From: Streptomyces sp. NBC_00237
GTDB taxonomy: Bacteria; Actinomycetota; Actinomycetes; Streptomycetales; Streptomycetaceae
Assembly (NCBI RefSeq): GCF_026342435.1
Contig: NZ_JAPEMT010000003.1
Location: 372,001-436,000, forward strand
Reading direction: 5' to 3'
Length of the DNA: 64,000 nt
The notes under the pieces were generated by a model. It was not told where the DNA came from. It did not search any database and was given only the letters and a program-made list of their open reading frames with translations. Positions 8,383-24,260 of this stretch are shown here, piece after piece. Both the position numbers and the translations under genes were made by a program. Each line of letters opens with the position of its first letter. The stretch's first letter is position 1.

Positions 8383-9513
8383 GGGAGCGGGCCGGGTCTG
8401 CGCCGGAGCGGCCGGGAGGGTGACCTCGAAGCGGCAGCCGCCGGGCACGTTGCGGACCTCCGCGCGTCCGGCGTGGGCCTCGACGATGCCGCGCACGATG
8501 GCCAGGCCGAGGCCCGCTCCGGCCGGCGGGGTCCTGGCCGCCGTGCCGCGCCAGCCGGTGTCGAAGACCCGGGGCAGGTCCTCCGCCGGGATGCCGCCGC
8601 AGCCGTCCGTGACGGACAGGACCACGGAAGCGGCCCGCTGCTCGGCGGCGACCGCGACCGTACCGTCGGCCGGGGTGTGGCGGATCGCGTTGACCAGGAG
8701 GTTCGCCAGCACCCTGGTCATTTCCCTGCCGTCCACCTCCACGGGGACCGGGTCGACCCGCTCCCCGACGAGGTGCACCCCGTGCTCCCGGGCGAGCGGG
8801 TTCGCCCCGTCGAGGACTTCGCCGACGAGGTCGTACACCGACATCCGGGCCGTCTGGAGGGTGAGCGCCCCGGCATGGATGCGGGAGAGCTCGAACAGGT
8901 CGCCGACCATGGAGTTGAGCCGGTCCACCTCGGTGCGGATCTGCCGGTGGTAGCGGGCGGTGTCCCGCACGACCCCGTCCTCCAGGGCCTCGGACATGGC
9001 GCGCAGTCCGGCCAGCGGTGTGCGCAGGTCGTGCGAGATCCACGCCACCAGTTCGCGCCGGGACGCCTCCAGCGCGCGTTCGCGCTCCCGCGACGCGGCC
9101 AACCGCTCGGCCGTGGCGGCGAGTTCGCCGCTGAGCGCGGCCAGTTCGGCGGGCACGGCGTCCGAAGGCGGCGGGGTGAAGGTGCCGCCGTCCCCGAACC
9201 TCCTTGCCGCCAGGGCCAGTTGCCGGGTGCTGACGACGACGCGGCGGCCGAGCAGAAGCGCGGTGACGAGCGAGACGACGGCGGCCATGCCGACGACCAG
9301 GGTGACCACGGAGAGGTCGTGGGCGGACAGGAACATGGCCTGGGCGACGGCGAGGGTTCCCGCGAGCATCGCGGACACCGCGACCGCGGTCATCACGGTG
9401 AGCGACACCGCGATCGAGCGACGCCGCAGCAGGTGCAGGACGGCGGCGCCCAGCAGCCCGGCACCGGCCGCGCCCAGGAAGGCGTACAGGGCGATGAGCA
9501 GGATGTCTCGCAC
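8377..9513 (-). CDS. Sensor histidine kinase
   Basis: The 378-residue kinase has two N-terminal membrane helices (about 1-25 and 35-95, the second region hydrophobic over a long span), a HAMP-like linker, the H-box HDLRTPLAGLR near residue 180, N-box NLLVNAIRHTP, G1 DGCGGIP and G2 GAGLGLAI. It autophosphorylates on the H-box histidine and passes phosphate to the response regulator upstream. GTG 9513 is chosen because it lies five bases after the regulator stop, a typical coupled arrangement. The extracellular sensing loop is very short, so it may sense membrane state. The stimulus is unknown. Confidence 0.9.
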   Translation of the reverse strand: MRDILLIALYAFLGAAGAGLLGAAVLHLLRRRSIAVSLTVMTAVAVSAMLAGTLAVAQAMFLSAHDLSVVTLVVGMAAVVSLVTALLLGRRVVVSTRQLALAARRFGDGGTFTPPPSDAVPAELAALSGELAATAERLAASRERERALEASRRELVAWISHDLRTPLAGLRAMSEALEDGVVRDTARYHRQIRTEVDRLNSMVGDLFELSRIHAGALTLQTARMSVYDLVGEVLDGANPLAREHGVHLVGERVDPVPVEVDGREMTRVLANLLVNAIRHTPADGTVAVAAEQRAASVVLSVTDGCGGIPAEDLPRVFDTGWRGTAARTPPAGAGLGLAIVRGIVEAHAGRAEVRNVPGGCRFEVTLPAAPAQTRPAPA

Positions 9514-9518
9514 GGATC

Positions 9519-10214
9519 TCAGCTTTCGGTCGGCGGGTCGAAGCGGTACCCGGCGCCCCAGACCGTCTGGATGAGCCGGGGCCGGGCGGGATCCTCCTCG
9601 ATCTTGCTGCGCAGGCGACGGACGTGGACGGTGACCGTGGAGAGGTCGCCGAACTCCCACCCCCACACCTCACGCATCAGCAGTTCCCGGCCGCACACCT
9701 GCCCCGGATGCCTCAGGAAGTGGGCGAGCAGGTCGAACTCCCTGAGGGTGAGGCCCAGTTCGCGACCGTCCTTGACGGCGCGCCGGGCCGTCGGATCCAC
9801 CTCCAGGCCCGCTGCCCGCAGGGCAGGTCCCGGCGGCGGCGTGCGGGCGGCACGACGCAGCACCGATGTCACCCGCAGAACCAGTTCACGGGGGCTGAAC
9901 GGCTTCGTGACGTAGTCGTCGGCCCCCACCTCCAGGCCGAGGATCCGGTCCTCCTCGCCGCTGCGGGCAGTCAGCATGATCACCGGAACGGGCCCTCGGG
10001 CCCGCAGCTCCCGGCAGACCTGGAGGCCGTCCATGCCGGGCAGCATCAGGTCGAGGACCACCAGGTCGGGCCGGTGCCGCTCGGCCGAGGCCAGTGCTCC
10101 GGGACCGTCGGCGGCGCGTTCCACCGCGAACCCGGCCCTCTCCAGATAGCCGGTGACCACCTCGGACACGGTCGGGTCGTCGTCCACGACCAGCACTCTC
10201 TGTACGTTCCCCAT
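9519..10214 (-). CDS. OmpR/PhoB family response regulator
   Basis: The 231-residue protein contains a receiver domain (residues 5-120), with acidic pocket DDD at 12-14, phospho-acceptor in VVLDLMLPG and conserved TKPFSP lysine, and a winged-helix DNA-binding domain (about 135-228) ending in VRRLRSKIEEDPARPRLIQTVWGAGYRF. It forms a two-gene operon with the kinase that starts five bases after its stop. The DUF6314 gene ends 29 bp upstream of its start and reads the same way, and the PKS is above that. Regulation of those upstream genes by this system is possible but not shown. Confidence 0.92.
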   Translation of the reverse strand: MGNVQRVLVVDDDPTVSEVVTGYLERAGFAVERAADGPGALASAERHRPDLVVLDLMLPGMDGLQVCRELRARGPVPVIMLTARSGEEDRILGLEVGADDYVTKPFSPRELVLRVTSVLRRAARTPPPGPALRAAGLEVDPTARRAVKDGRELGLTLREFDLLAHFLRHPGQVCGRELLMREVWGWEFGDLSTVTVHVRRLRSKIEEDPARPRLIQTVWGAGYRFDPPTES

Positions 10215-10242
10215 GCCCCTAGCCTCGCATCAGTGCGCGGCT

Positions 10243-10773
10243 TCAGCGGTCGCCGAGCCGCCGGTAGACCGACCGCAGCACGTGCTCCTTGGCCGGTCCC
10301 GTGACCCGCCACTCCAGGTGCCACTCGTCCGCCGAGCGCACCGCGTAGGTTCCCTCGTACCGGTCCGCGGCACACGGGTGGACGGCGTTCCACCAGCCCC
10401 CGCGCAGGTCGAGGGCGTGGAAGGGGCGCCCGTCGGCGAACTCGACGTCCGCCGTCCCGTCGCCCCGGGGGAGCAGCCGCAGCGTGCGGCTCGAAGGGAA
10501 CGTCCCGCCGTCCCACCGGAGCGTGCCCTCCTCCTCGTGCAGCAGCAATCCGCCGGGCGCGTGCAGCAGCAGCCCGCCGGGCCCGTGGGGCGGCGACCCG
10601 TCGACCGCTGCCTCGGCGCTCCGGAAGCAGGCCGTCCCCACGAACCCGCCCGTCATGCCGAGCAGCCGGTCCTGGACGGTGCGCTCGACAGCCCAGTGAC
10701 CGGCGAGGTACCCGGCCGTGTCGGCGACGCGGTACGGACTCGGAGGGGACTCGGGCGGGTGCTCACGGGACAT
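10243..10773 (-). CDS. DUF6314 family protein
   Basis: The protein has 176 residues from ATG 10773. It is a soluble beta-rich protein with YLAGHWAVERTVQDRL near the start, GTLRWDGGTFPSSRTLRLLP in the middle and an ending of WHLEWRVTGPAKEHVLRSVY. This pattern matches the DUF6314 family, whose members have a lipocalin-like predicted fold and no known reaction. A small-ligand-binding role is an inference from the fold. A short near-repeat (GGLLLHAPGGLLLHEEEG) occurs around residues 68-83. It follows the PKS by 74 bp on the same strand and could be co-transcribed with it. Confidence 0.75.
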   Translation of the reverse strand: MSREHPPESPPSPYRVADTAGYLAGHWAVERTVQDRLLGMTGGFVGTACFRSAEAAVDGSPPHGPGGLLLHAPGGLLLHEEEGTLRWDGGTFPSSRTLRLLPRGDGTADVEFADGRPFHALDLRGGWWNAVHPCAADRYEGTYAVRSADEWHLEWRVTGPAKEHVLRSVYRRLGDR

Positions 10774-10847
10774 GCGCCCATTGTCCCGCGAGCCCCGGCC
10801 CGGCCGACCGGCCCCCCTCCACCCGCAGACGCGGCCTCTCAGCCGCC

Positions 10848-19091
<8,244 letters not shown>

Positions 19092-19198
19092 CCCCACCCC
19101 TTCGCCACGGAACACAGCGCCTTGCCGCGGAACGCACCACGGCACGCCCCCACTCCGACACCGTATCCACCTCGGGGAAACGCGGACCCGGGGGTCTC

Positions 19199-20023
19199 TC
19201 AGCCCCTTGCCTCCCGCCGGAGTGCGACCGCGACCCGGACGTCCGCCACCGCGCGCTCGTGATCGACCGGCGGCGGCTGGAACCGCCCGCCCGCCACCCG
19301 CACGTGCTCCTCCCAGCGGTCCTGCCAGAACTCCACCGTCCAGCCGGGCCACCGCTGCGGCATCTCGTACGCCTCCGCCGACGCCCCGAGCACCCACCAG
19401 CCCATCCGGCGCCGTACCGGATCGACATGGACACCGGCCTCGGCCGACACCCGGCACACCCCGTGCTCCGGCCCGCCCGCCAGCCGGGCGAGCAGGGCAG
19501 GCCCCTCGCAGACCGGATGGTCGCCGGCGTTCGCCACCAGGTAGCAGCGGTCCGTGCCGACCGTCACCACCGCCACCATCGGCTCCGGTTCGGCCAACTC
19601 CTCGTCACCGGGCTCGATCACCTCCCCCACCGCGAGCCCGCCCTCGCGAAGACGGACGTTTCCGGGGTCCAGCCCCAGGTAGCCGCGCAGTTCGGCCGGG
19701 CCGTCGTACAGCCACCGCACCTCCCACCCCGCCCAGACCTCCCGCAACAACGCGAGAGTCGCCGCCCGGTACCGCATGACGGTGCTCGGCCCCTCCCAGG
19801 CGAACAGCATCAGCACCCTCCGGCCGAGGTCGATCAGCGCCGCCCCCTGGCAGTGCACGTCGTCCAGCCACCAGTCGTCGACCCGCAGACGCCTGACCAT
19901 CGCGAGCGTCTCCGCCGGTCCCGCCAGCAGGTCGAGGTCCATCCCCACCGCCCCGTACCGCGACAGGTACAGCTCGAACTCACCGCTCTCGCGGACGACG
20001 ACGAAGTTCGCACGATCACCCAT
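19199..20023 (-). CDS. Conserved hypothetical protein (MGDRANF type)
   Basis: The protein has 274 residues; ATG 20023 is preferred over an in-frame start 36 bases upstream because the MGDRANFVVV start is a recurring beginning in this uncharacterised group. It is soluble and rich in tryptophan (WWLDDVHCQGAALIDLG, VWAGWEVRWLYDG, MPQRWPGWTVEFWQDRWEEH). No catalytic motif is evident. It lies 107 bp upstream of the PKS start on the same strand and 66 bp downstream of the uronate dehydrogenase gene. It may share a transcript with either neighbour, but its role is unknown. Confidence 0.7.
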   Translation of the reverse strand: MGDRANFVVVRESGEFELYLSRYGAVGMDLDLLAGPAETLAMVRRLRVDDWWLDDVHCQGAALIDLGRRVLMLFAWEGPSTVMRYRAATLALLREVWAGWEVRWLYDGPAELRGYLGLDPGNVRLREGGLAVGEVIEPGDEELAEPEPMVAVVTVGTDRCYLVANAGDHPVCEGPALLARLAGGPEHGVCRVSAEAGVHVDPVRRRMGWWVLGASAEAYEMPQRWPGWTVEFWQDRWEEHVRVAGGRFQPPPVDHERAVADVRVAVALRREARG

Positions 20024-20089
20024 CCCCCGAGGATGTCCGACACGAGGCCGGGCCGCCACGGAATGGACGTCTTCGCGCCCCTGCGGGGG

Positions 20090-20905
20090 TCAGTTGGGTT
20101 CGCCCAGGGGGGTCGTGACGAAGGGGCCGCCGATGTACTCCGCTGCGGGGCCGGTGGGGGCGGGGGCGGTGATCCGGTCCGCGAACGTCTCGGCGTCGTC
20201 CCGGGACGTGTAGCCCAGGGCCTCCGCTTCGGCGAGGGAGTAGATACGGCGGGTATTGTCGGAGACGCCCCAGATCAGGCGGTAGCCGGGCGACGGGGTG
20301 GCCAGACAGGCTTCGAACAGGCGCGCGGCGTCGCCGGGGGAGAGCCAGGTGGCCAGGCCGCGCGGCCCGAGGGCGACCGGGCTCGGGTAGCAGGAGCCGA
20401 TGCGGACGACGATGACGTCCATGCCGTAGCGCGAGTGGTAGAGGCTTCCGAGTGCTTCGACGGCAGCCTTGCTCACGCCGTAGAAGGTGTCGGGGCGGGC
20501 GGTGGAGTCGGCGGCCAGGCCCGTGTCGCCCGCTTCGTCGTTCCGCCGGAAACCGACGGCGTGGTTGCTGGATGCCAGGATCACGCGCGGGACACCGGCC
20601 GCGCGGGCGGCTTCCAGGACCGTTCTGGTGCCGTGGACGTTGACGTCGAGGATCTCTTCCCACGACGCCTCGCGGCTGTGCCCGCCGAGATGGATGACCG
20701 CGTCGACAGCGGTGCACGCCTCGGCCATCGCGGCCGGGTCGGTGACCGAGGCGGAGACCAGCTCGACCGCTTCACCGGCCTGTGCGGCCGGTTGGTCGGA
20801 CAGGTCCAGCAGGCGCAGGATCCGGCCGTCACGGCGGAGCCGCGAGCGCATCAGGCCGCCGACCATGCCCCCTGAGCCGGTGATGAGGACGCGCTGTTCT
20901 GCCAT
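20090..20905 (-). CDS. udh: NAD-dependent uronate dehydrogenase-like epimerase/dehydratase family protein
   Basis: The 271-residue Rossmann-fold short-chain enzyme has the NAD motif TGSGGMVG (9-16), ASSNHAVGF with the catalytic serine region, and YGVSKAAVE with the YxxxK pair. The ASSNHAVGF segment is characteristic of uronate dehydrogenase (EC 1.1.1.203), which oxidises D-glucuronate or D-galacturonate to the aldaro-lactone. That is the first step of the oxidative uronate pathway, and the next three enzymes lie 1-6 kb away on the other strand. ATG 20905 has AGGAGAGGG upstream. It sits behind the IclR gene (93-bp gap), likely in one operon. Confidence 0.85.
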   Translation of the reverse strand: MAEQRVLITGSGGMVGGLMRSRLRRDGRILRLLDLSDQPAAQAGEAVELVSASVTDPAAMAEACTAVDAVIHLGGHSREASWEEILDVNVHGTRTVLEAARAAGVPRVILASSNHAVGFRRNDEAGDTGLAADSTARPDTFYGVSKAAVEALGSLYHSRYGMDVIVVRIGSCYPSPVALGPRGLATWLSPGDAARLFEACLATPSPGYRLIWGVSDNTRRIYSLAEAEALGYTSRDDAETFADRITAPAPTGPAAEYIGGPFVTTPLGEPN

Positions 20906-20961
20906 CGGTGTTCCCTCTCCTCTGAGAAGTCATCTGAGAAATCACCCGGGAGCGACTCGGA

Positions 20962-20979
20962 AGTGACTCGGGAGTCACT
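20962..20979 (-). promoter_or_regulatory. Hairpin between iclR and udh
   Basis: AGTGACT (20962-20968) and AGTCACT (20973-20979) form a perfect 7-bp stem with loop CGGG. It lies 20 bases after the IclR stop and 57 bases before udh on the minus strand. It could be a weak internal terminator that lowers udh expression or an operator; no further evidence is visible. Confidence 0.35.
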
Positions 20980-20998
20980 CGGGGAATCGGCTGGGGAA

Positions 20999-21802
20999 TC
21001 AGCGGATTCCCGCGCGGCGCAGGCGCTGCCCGAGCTCCGCGGTGGTCTCGGCGAGCAGTTCGCCGACGCGCCGGGCGTCGTCGTCGGTGACCTGGTGGAG
21101 GGGCATGGAGCAGCTCATCGCGTCGGTGGCGGGGATCCGGTAGGGGATCACCGAGGCGACGCACCGCACCCCGAGGCCGCCTTCCTCGACCTCGGCGCCG
21201 TAGCCGCGTTCCCGCGTCAGGGCGCATTCGGCGTGGAGGGCTTCGACCGAGGTGATCGTGTTCGGGGTCAGTGCGGTCAGCGGGTCGCGCAGCAGGGCTT
21301 CGATCTCGTCGTGCGTCAGCTCGGCGAGCAGCGCCTTCCCGAGGGCGGTGGCGTGCGCGGGAAGGGTCCGGCCGACCCGGGACACCAGATGGGTGGACCT
21401 GACCGACTCCCGGGTCTCCAGATACACCACCTGCGCGCCGTCGCGGCGGGCGTAGTGCGCGGTGAACCCGGTCTTCTCGCGGACGCGTTCGAGTGCTTCC
21501 GTCGCGTACGGGACCACCGGGTCACGGTCGAGATACGCGGTGCCGCAGATCAACGCCCGGACCCCCAGGCGGTATCGCCCGGTGGGGGAGTCCACCTCCA
21601 GCCACCCGGCGTCGAGCAGCGTGCGGAGCAGCCCGTGCAGGCTCGACCTGGGGAATCCGGTACTCAGCTGGAGATCGGCCAGCGACAGCCAGGCGCCGTT
21701 GGCCGCGAAGGTCTCCAGCAGATCGATGGCGCGCCGCGCCGACTTCACTCCCGCGGGTTCAACTGCCTTCCCCCCGGCGGGGGTTCCCACCTTCTGCGGC
21801 AC
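20999..21802 (-). CDS. IclR family transcriptional regulator of uronate genes
   Basis: The 267-residue protein has an N-terminal winged helix (about 18-80: SARRAIDLLETFAAN, LADLQLSTGFPRSSLHGLL) and a C-terminal effector domain (about 95-260) with GRTLPAHATALGKALLAEL and GYGAEVEEGGLGVRCVASVI. GTG 21802 is chosen because GGAGGAG lies six bases upstream; starts at 21817 and 21847 are less well supported. IclR proteins bind short palindromes and respond to catabolic intermediates such as ketodeoxy-sugars. It is divergent from the aldarate operon and co-directional with udh, so it likely controls both sides through the palindrome at 21902. Confidence 0.9.
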   Translation of the reverse strand: MPQKVGTPAGGKAVEPAGVKSARRAIDLLETFAANGAWLSLADLQLSTGFPRSSLHGLLRTLLDAGWLEVDSPTGRYRLGVRALICGTAYLDRDPVVPYATEALERVREKTGFTAHYARRDGAQVVYLETRESVRSTHLVSRVGRTLPAHATALGKALLAELTHDEIEALLRDPLTALTPNTITSVEALHAECALTRERGYGAEVEEGGLGVRCVASVIPYRIPATDAMSCSMPLHQVTDDDARRVGELLAETTAELGQRLRRAGIR

Positions 21803-21901
21803 GAGACGCTCCTCCATCCAGCCGTTGACACGTACGTCCCACCACATTAGCGTCCCGGAACAGCATTCCCCTACATGAATCTTTCACGTGATGACGAACT
21901 C

Positions 21902-21919
21902 CGTTCATGTATATGAACG
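21902..21919. promoter_or_regulatory. Putative IclR operator
   Basis: The site CGTTCAT-GTAT-ATGAACG is a perfect inverted repeat with 7-bp arms in the divergent iclR/kdgD region. An inverted half-site TACATGAA lies at 21871-21878, mirroring TTCATGTA at 21905-21912. Its position within a presumed promoter zone supports a downstream start for the aldarate operon. Confidence 0.6.
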
Positions 21920-21953
21920 AGTCGGCGGCCCTTCAAAGCGAAAGAGCGACACG

Positions 21954-23003
21954 TTGACGGCACACACCCCCATCCAGCTCGACGGCCTCCTCGCGTTTCC
22001 CCTCACCCCCTTCACCCACGAACTGGACCTGGACCTGGACGCGTTCGCCGAAACGGTCGAGGGACATGTGGCGGCCGGTGCCGGAGCGCTGTTCATCGCC
22101 TGTGGGACCGGCGAGTTCAGCGCGCTGGCGGCCGACGAACAGGCCGCACTCCTGCGCAGGGCACGCGACGTGGTCGCGGGCCGGGTGCCGGTCTGGGTGG
22201 GCGCCGGGGGCGGCGCGGCGACGGCACGGGCCGGGATCGCGGCGGCACAGGAAGGGAACGCCGACGGCGTCCTCCTGCTGCCCCCCTACCTCGTGTCCGG
22301 ATCACCGTCCGGCCTCGTCGACCACGTGCGCTACGCGGTGAACGACTCATCCGTCCCGGTCGTCGTCTACCACCGCTCCAACGGCGCGTTCACCCCGAGG
22401 TCCGCGGTGGCGCTGCTCGACATCCCGTCCGTGGCCGGTCTCAAGGACGGCGTCGGCGACGTCGAGCTGATGACCAGGATCGTCACCTCGATCCGCAGCT
22501 CGCATGCGCCTCGGGCCGAGGACTTCCTGTTCTTCAACGGCCTGCCGACGGCCGAGGTCTCCGCCCGCGCGTACCGGGCGATCGGGGTGAGCCGCTATTC
22601 GTCGGCGGTCCACTGCTTCGCGCCGGAGATCGCTGTCCGCTTCCACGGCGCACTCGCGGCCGGGGACGACCACGTCGTCGACGCGCTGCTCGCGGGGTTC
22701 TACCTGCCGCTGGTGGCGCTGCGGGACGAAACCCCGGGCTTCGCGGTCTCGCTGGTGAAGGCCGCCGCACGGCTGCGGGGCGACAGGGTCGGCGGCGTCC
22801 GGCCACCACTCGTCGAACCCGGGGCGGAACAGGTCGAACGCCTGAAGAAGATCGTCAAGGACGGCTACGCGCTGCTGACCGCGCTGGACGCGATCGACGC
22901 GACGCAAGCAGCGGGCGCGACGCAAGCAGCGGGCGCGACGCAAGCAGCAGGCGCAGCGAACGCAGCGGGCGCAGCGAACGCACTGGACGGTGTTCGCCGA
23001 TGA
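21954..23003 (+). CDS. kdgD: 5-dehydro-4-deoxyglucarate dehydratase (KdgD-like, DHDPS family)
   Basis: The protein has 349 residues of the class I aldolase (DapA/NAL) fold: FPLTPFTHELDLDLDAFAETV, ACGTGEFSALAADEQAALL, VVVYHRSNGAF with the catalytic tyrosine, and GLKDGVGDVELM with the Schiff-base lysine. The GTGEFSAL signature is that of KdgD (EC 4.2.1.41), which converts 5-keto-4-deoxyglucarate to 2-oxoglutarate semialdehyde with loss of water and CO2. TTG 21954 is favoured because an upstream ATG would put the operator inside the gene. The C-terminus carries an unusual hexapeptide repeat tail (22899-22982). It overlaps gudD by ATGA. Confidence 0.88.
   Translation: MTAHTPIQLDGLLAFPLTPFTHELDLDLDAFAETVEGHVAAGAGALFIACGTGEFSALAADEQAALLRRARDVVAGRVPVWVGAGGGAATARAGIAAAQEGNADGVLLLPPYLVSGSPSGLVDHVRYAVNDSSVPVVVYHRSNGAFTPRSAVALLDIPSVAGLKDGVGDVELMTRIVTSIRSSHAPRAEDFLFFNGLPTAEVSARAYRAIGVSRYSSAVHCFAPEIAVRFHGALAAGDDHVVDALLAGFYLPLVALRDETPGFAVSLVKAAARLRGDRVGGVRPPLVEPGAEQVERLKKIVKDGYALLTALDAIDATQAAGATQAAGATQAAGAANAAGAANALDGVRR
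22899..22982 (+). repeat. 18-bp tandem repeat in the kdgD 3' end
   Basis: Four and two-thirds copies of an 18-bp unit encode ATQAAG (three times), AANAAG and AANA. The family normally ends just before this tail, so the repeat is a recent, low-complexity C-terminal extension. Copy number could vary in frame by slippage. Confidence 0.85.
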
Positions 23004-24256
23004 GGATAGTCGACGTCGTCCTCACCCCGGTCGCGTTCCGGGACCCGCCGCTGCTCAACGCGATGGGCGTGCACGAGCCGTTCGCGTTGCGCGGTGTGAT
23101 CGAGCTGCGCTGCGAGGACGGAGTGGTCGGTCTCGGCGAGTCCTACGGCGACCTGGCCTTCCTCGACCAGGTGCGGAAGGTGCTGCCGGAACTGACCGGG
23201 CACGACGTGTTCGACCTGCCGGGACTGCGCCGCACCGTGACGCGGGTCCTGGGCGGCGCGGTGTTCGCCGACGAGCACGGCCTCACCGGCGGCTTCTCGG
23301 TGAGCAAGACCATCGCCAGCGTGTACGCGCTGTTCGAGGTCGCGTGCCTGGACGCCCAGGGGCACCGCCTGGGCCGCCCGGTGGTCGACCTGCTCGGCGG
23401 ACGGGTGCGCGACGAGGTCGACTTCTCCGCGTACCTCTTCTACAAGTACGGAGCGCACACGGGCGCCGAACAGGACGTCTGGGGCGAGGTGCTCACCCCA
23501 CAGGCCCTGGTCGGCGAGGCGCGCCGGATGATCGACCAGTACGGTTTCAAGTCGATCAAGCTCAAGGGCGGCGTGCTGCCCCCCGACGAGGAGATGGACG
23601 GCATCCGCGCGCTGGCCGAAGCCTTCCCCGGCCACCCGCTGCGCATCGACCCGAACGCGGCCTGGACGGTGGAGACTTCCCTGCGCGTCGCGCGCGAACT
23701 GGACGGCGTCCTCGAATACCTGGAGGACCCGACCCCGGGCATCGAAGGCATGGCGAAGGTCGCCGAGCAGGCGAGCATGCCGCTGGCCACCAACATGTGC
23801 GTGGTGCGCTTCGAGGACCTCGAACCGGCGTTCCGGGCCGGGGCCGTCGGCGTCGTCCTCTCCGACCACCACTTCTGGGGCGGCCTGCGCGACACCCAGG
23901 CCCTGTCGAAGACCTGCGAGTCCTTCGGCGTCGGCCTCTCGATGCACTCCAACAGCCACCTCGGCATCAGTCTCGCCGCGATGGTGCACGTCGCCGCGGC
24001 GACCCCGCATCTGACGTACGCCTGCGACACCCACTGGCCGTGGCGCGACGTCGACGTCGTCGCACCGGGCGCGCTGGAGTTCCGAGGCGGCGCGGTGACC
24101 GTGCCGGACGGGCCGGGCCTGGGCATCGAGCTGGACCCGGACGCGCTGGCCAGGGCACACGAGGACTACGTCCGGTGCGGAAGGACCAAGCGGGACGACG
24201 TGACCTACATGCGCACCTTCGTCCCCTCGTTCGAACCGAACACGGCACGGTGGTGA
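23000..24256 (+). CDS. gudD: Glucarate dehydratase
   Basis: The 418-residue enolase-superfamily enzyme has the KxK catalytic pair in SIKLKGG, metal ligands in RIDPNAAWT and LEDPTPG, VVLSDHHFWGGL, and MHSNSHLGISL with the His/Asn of GudD. It dehydrates D-glucarate to 5-keto-4-deoxyglucarate (EC 4.2.1.40) in the cytoplasm, giving the substrate of the gene before it. Length and motifs are canonical. ATG 23000 overlaps the kdgD stop (ATGA), so translation is coupled. The next gene starts four bases after its stop. Confidence 0.95.
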   Translation: MRIVDVVLTPVAFRDPPLLNAMGVHEPFALRGVIELRCEDGVVGLGESYGDLAFLDQVRKVLPELTGHDVFDLPGLRRTVTRVLGGAVFADEHGLTGGFSVSKTIASVYALFEVACLDAQGHRLGRPVVDLLGGRVRDEVDFSAYLFYKYGAHTGAEQDVWGEVLTPQALVGEARRMIDQYGFKSIKLKGGVLPPDEEMDGIRALAEAFPGHPLRIDPNAAWTVETSLRVARELDGVLEYLEDPTPGIEGMAKVAEQASMPLATNMCVVRFEDLEPAFRAGAVGVVLSDHHFWGGLRDTQALSKTCESFGVGLSMHSNSHLGISLAAMVHVAAATPHLTYACDTHWPWRDVDVVAPGALEFRGGAVTVPDGPGLGIELDPDALARAHEDYVRCGRTKRDDVTYMRTFVPSFEPNTARW

Positions 24257-24260
24257 AGCG

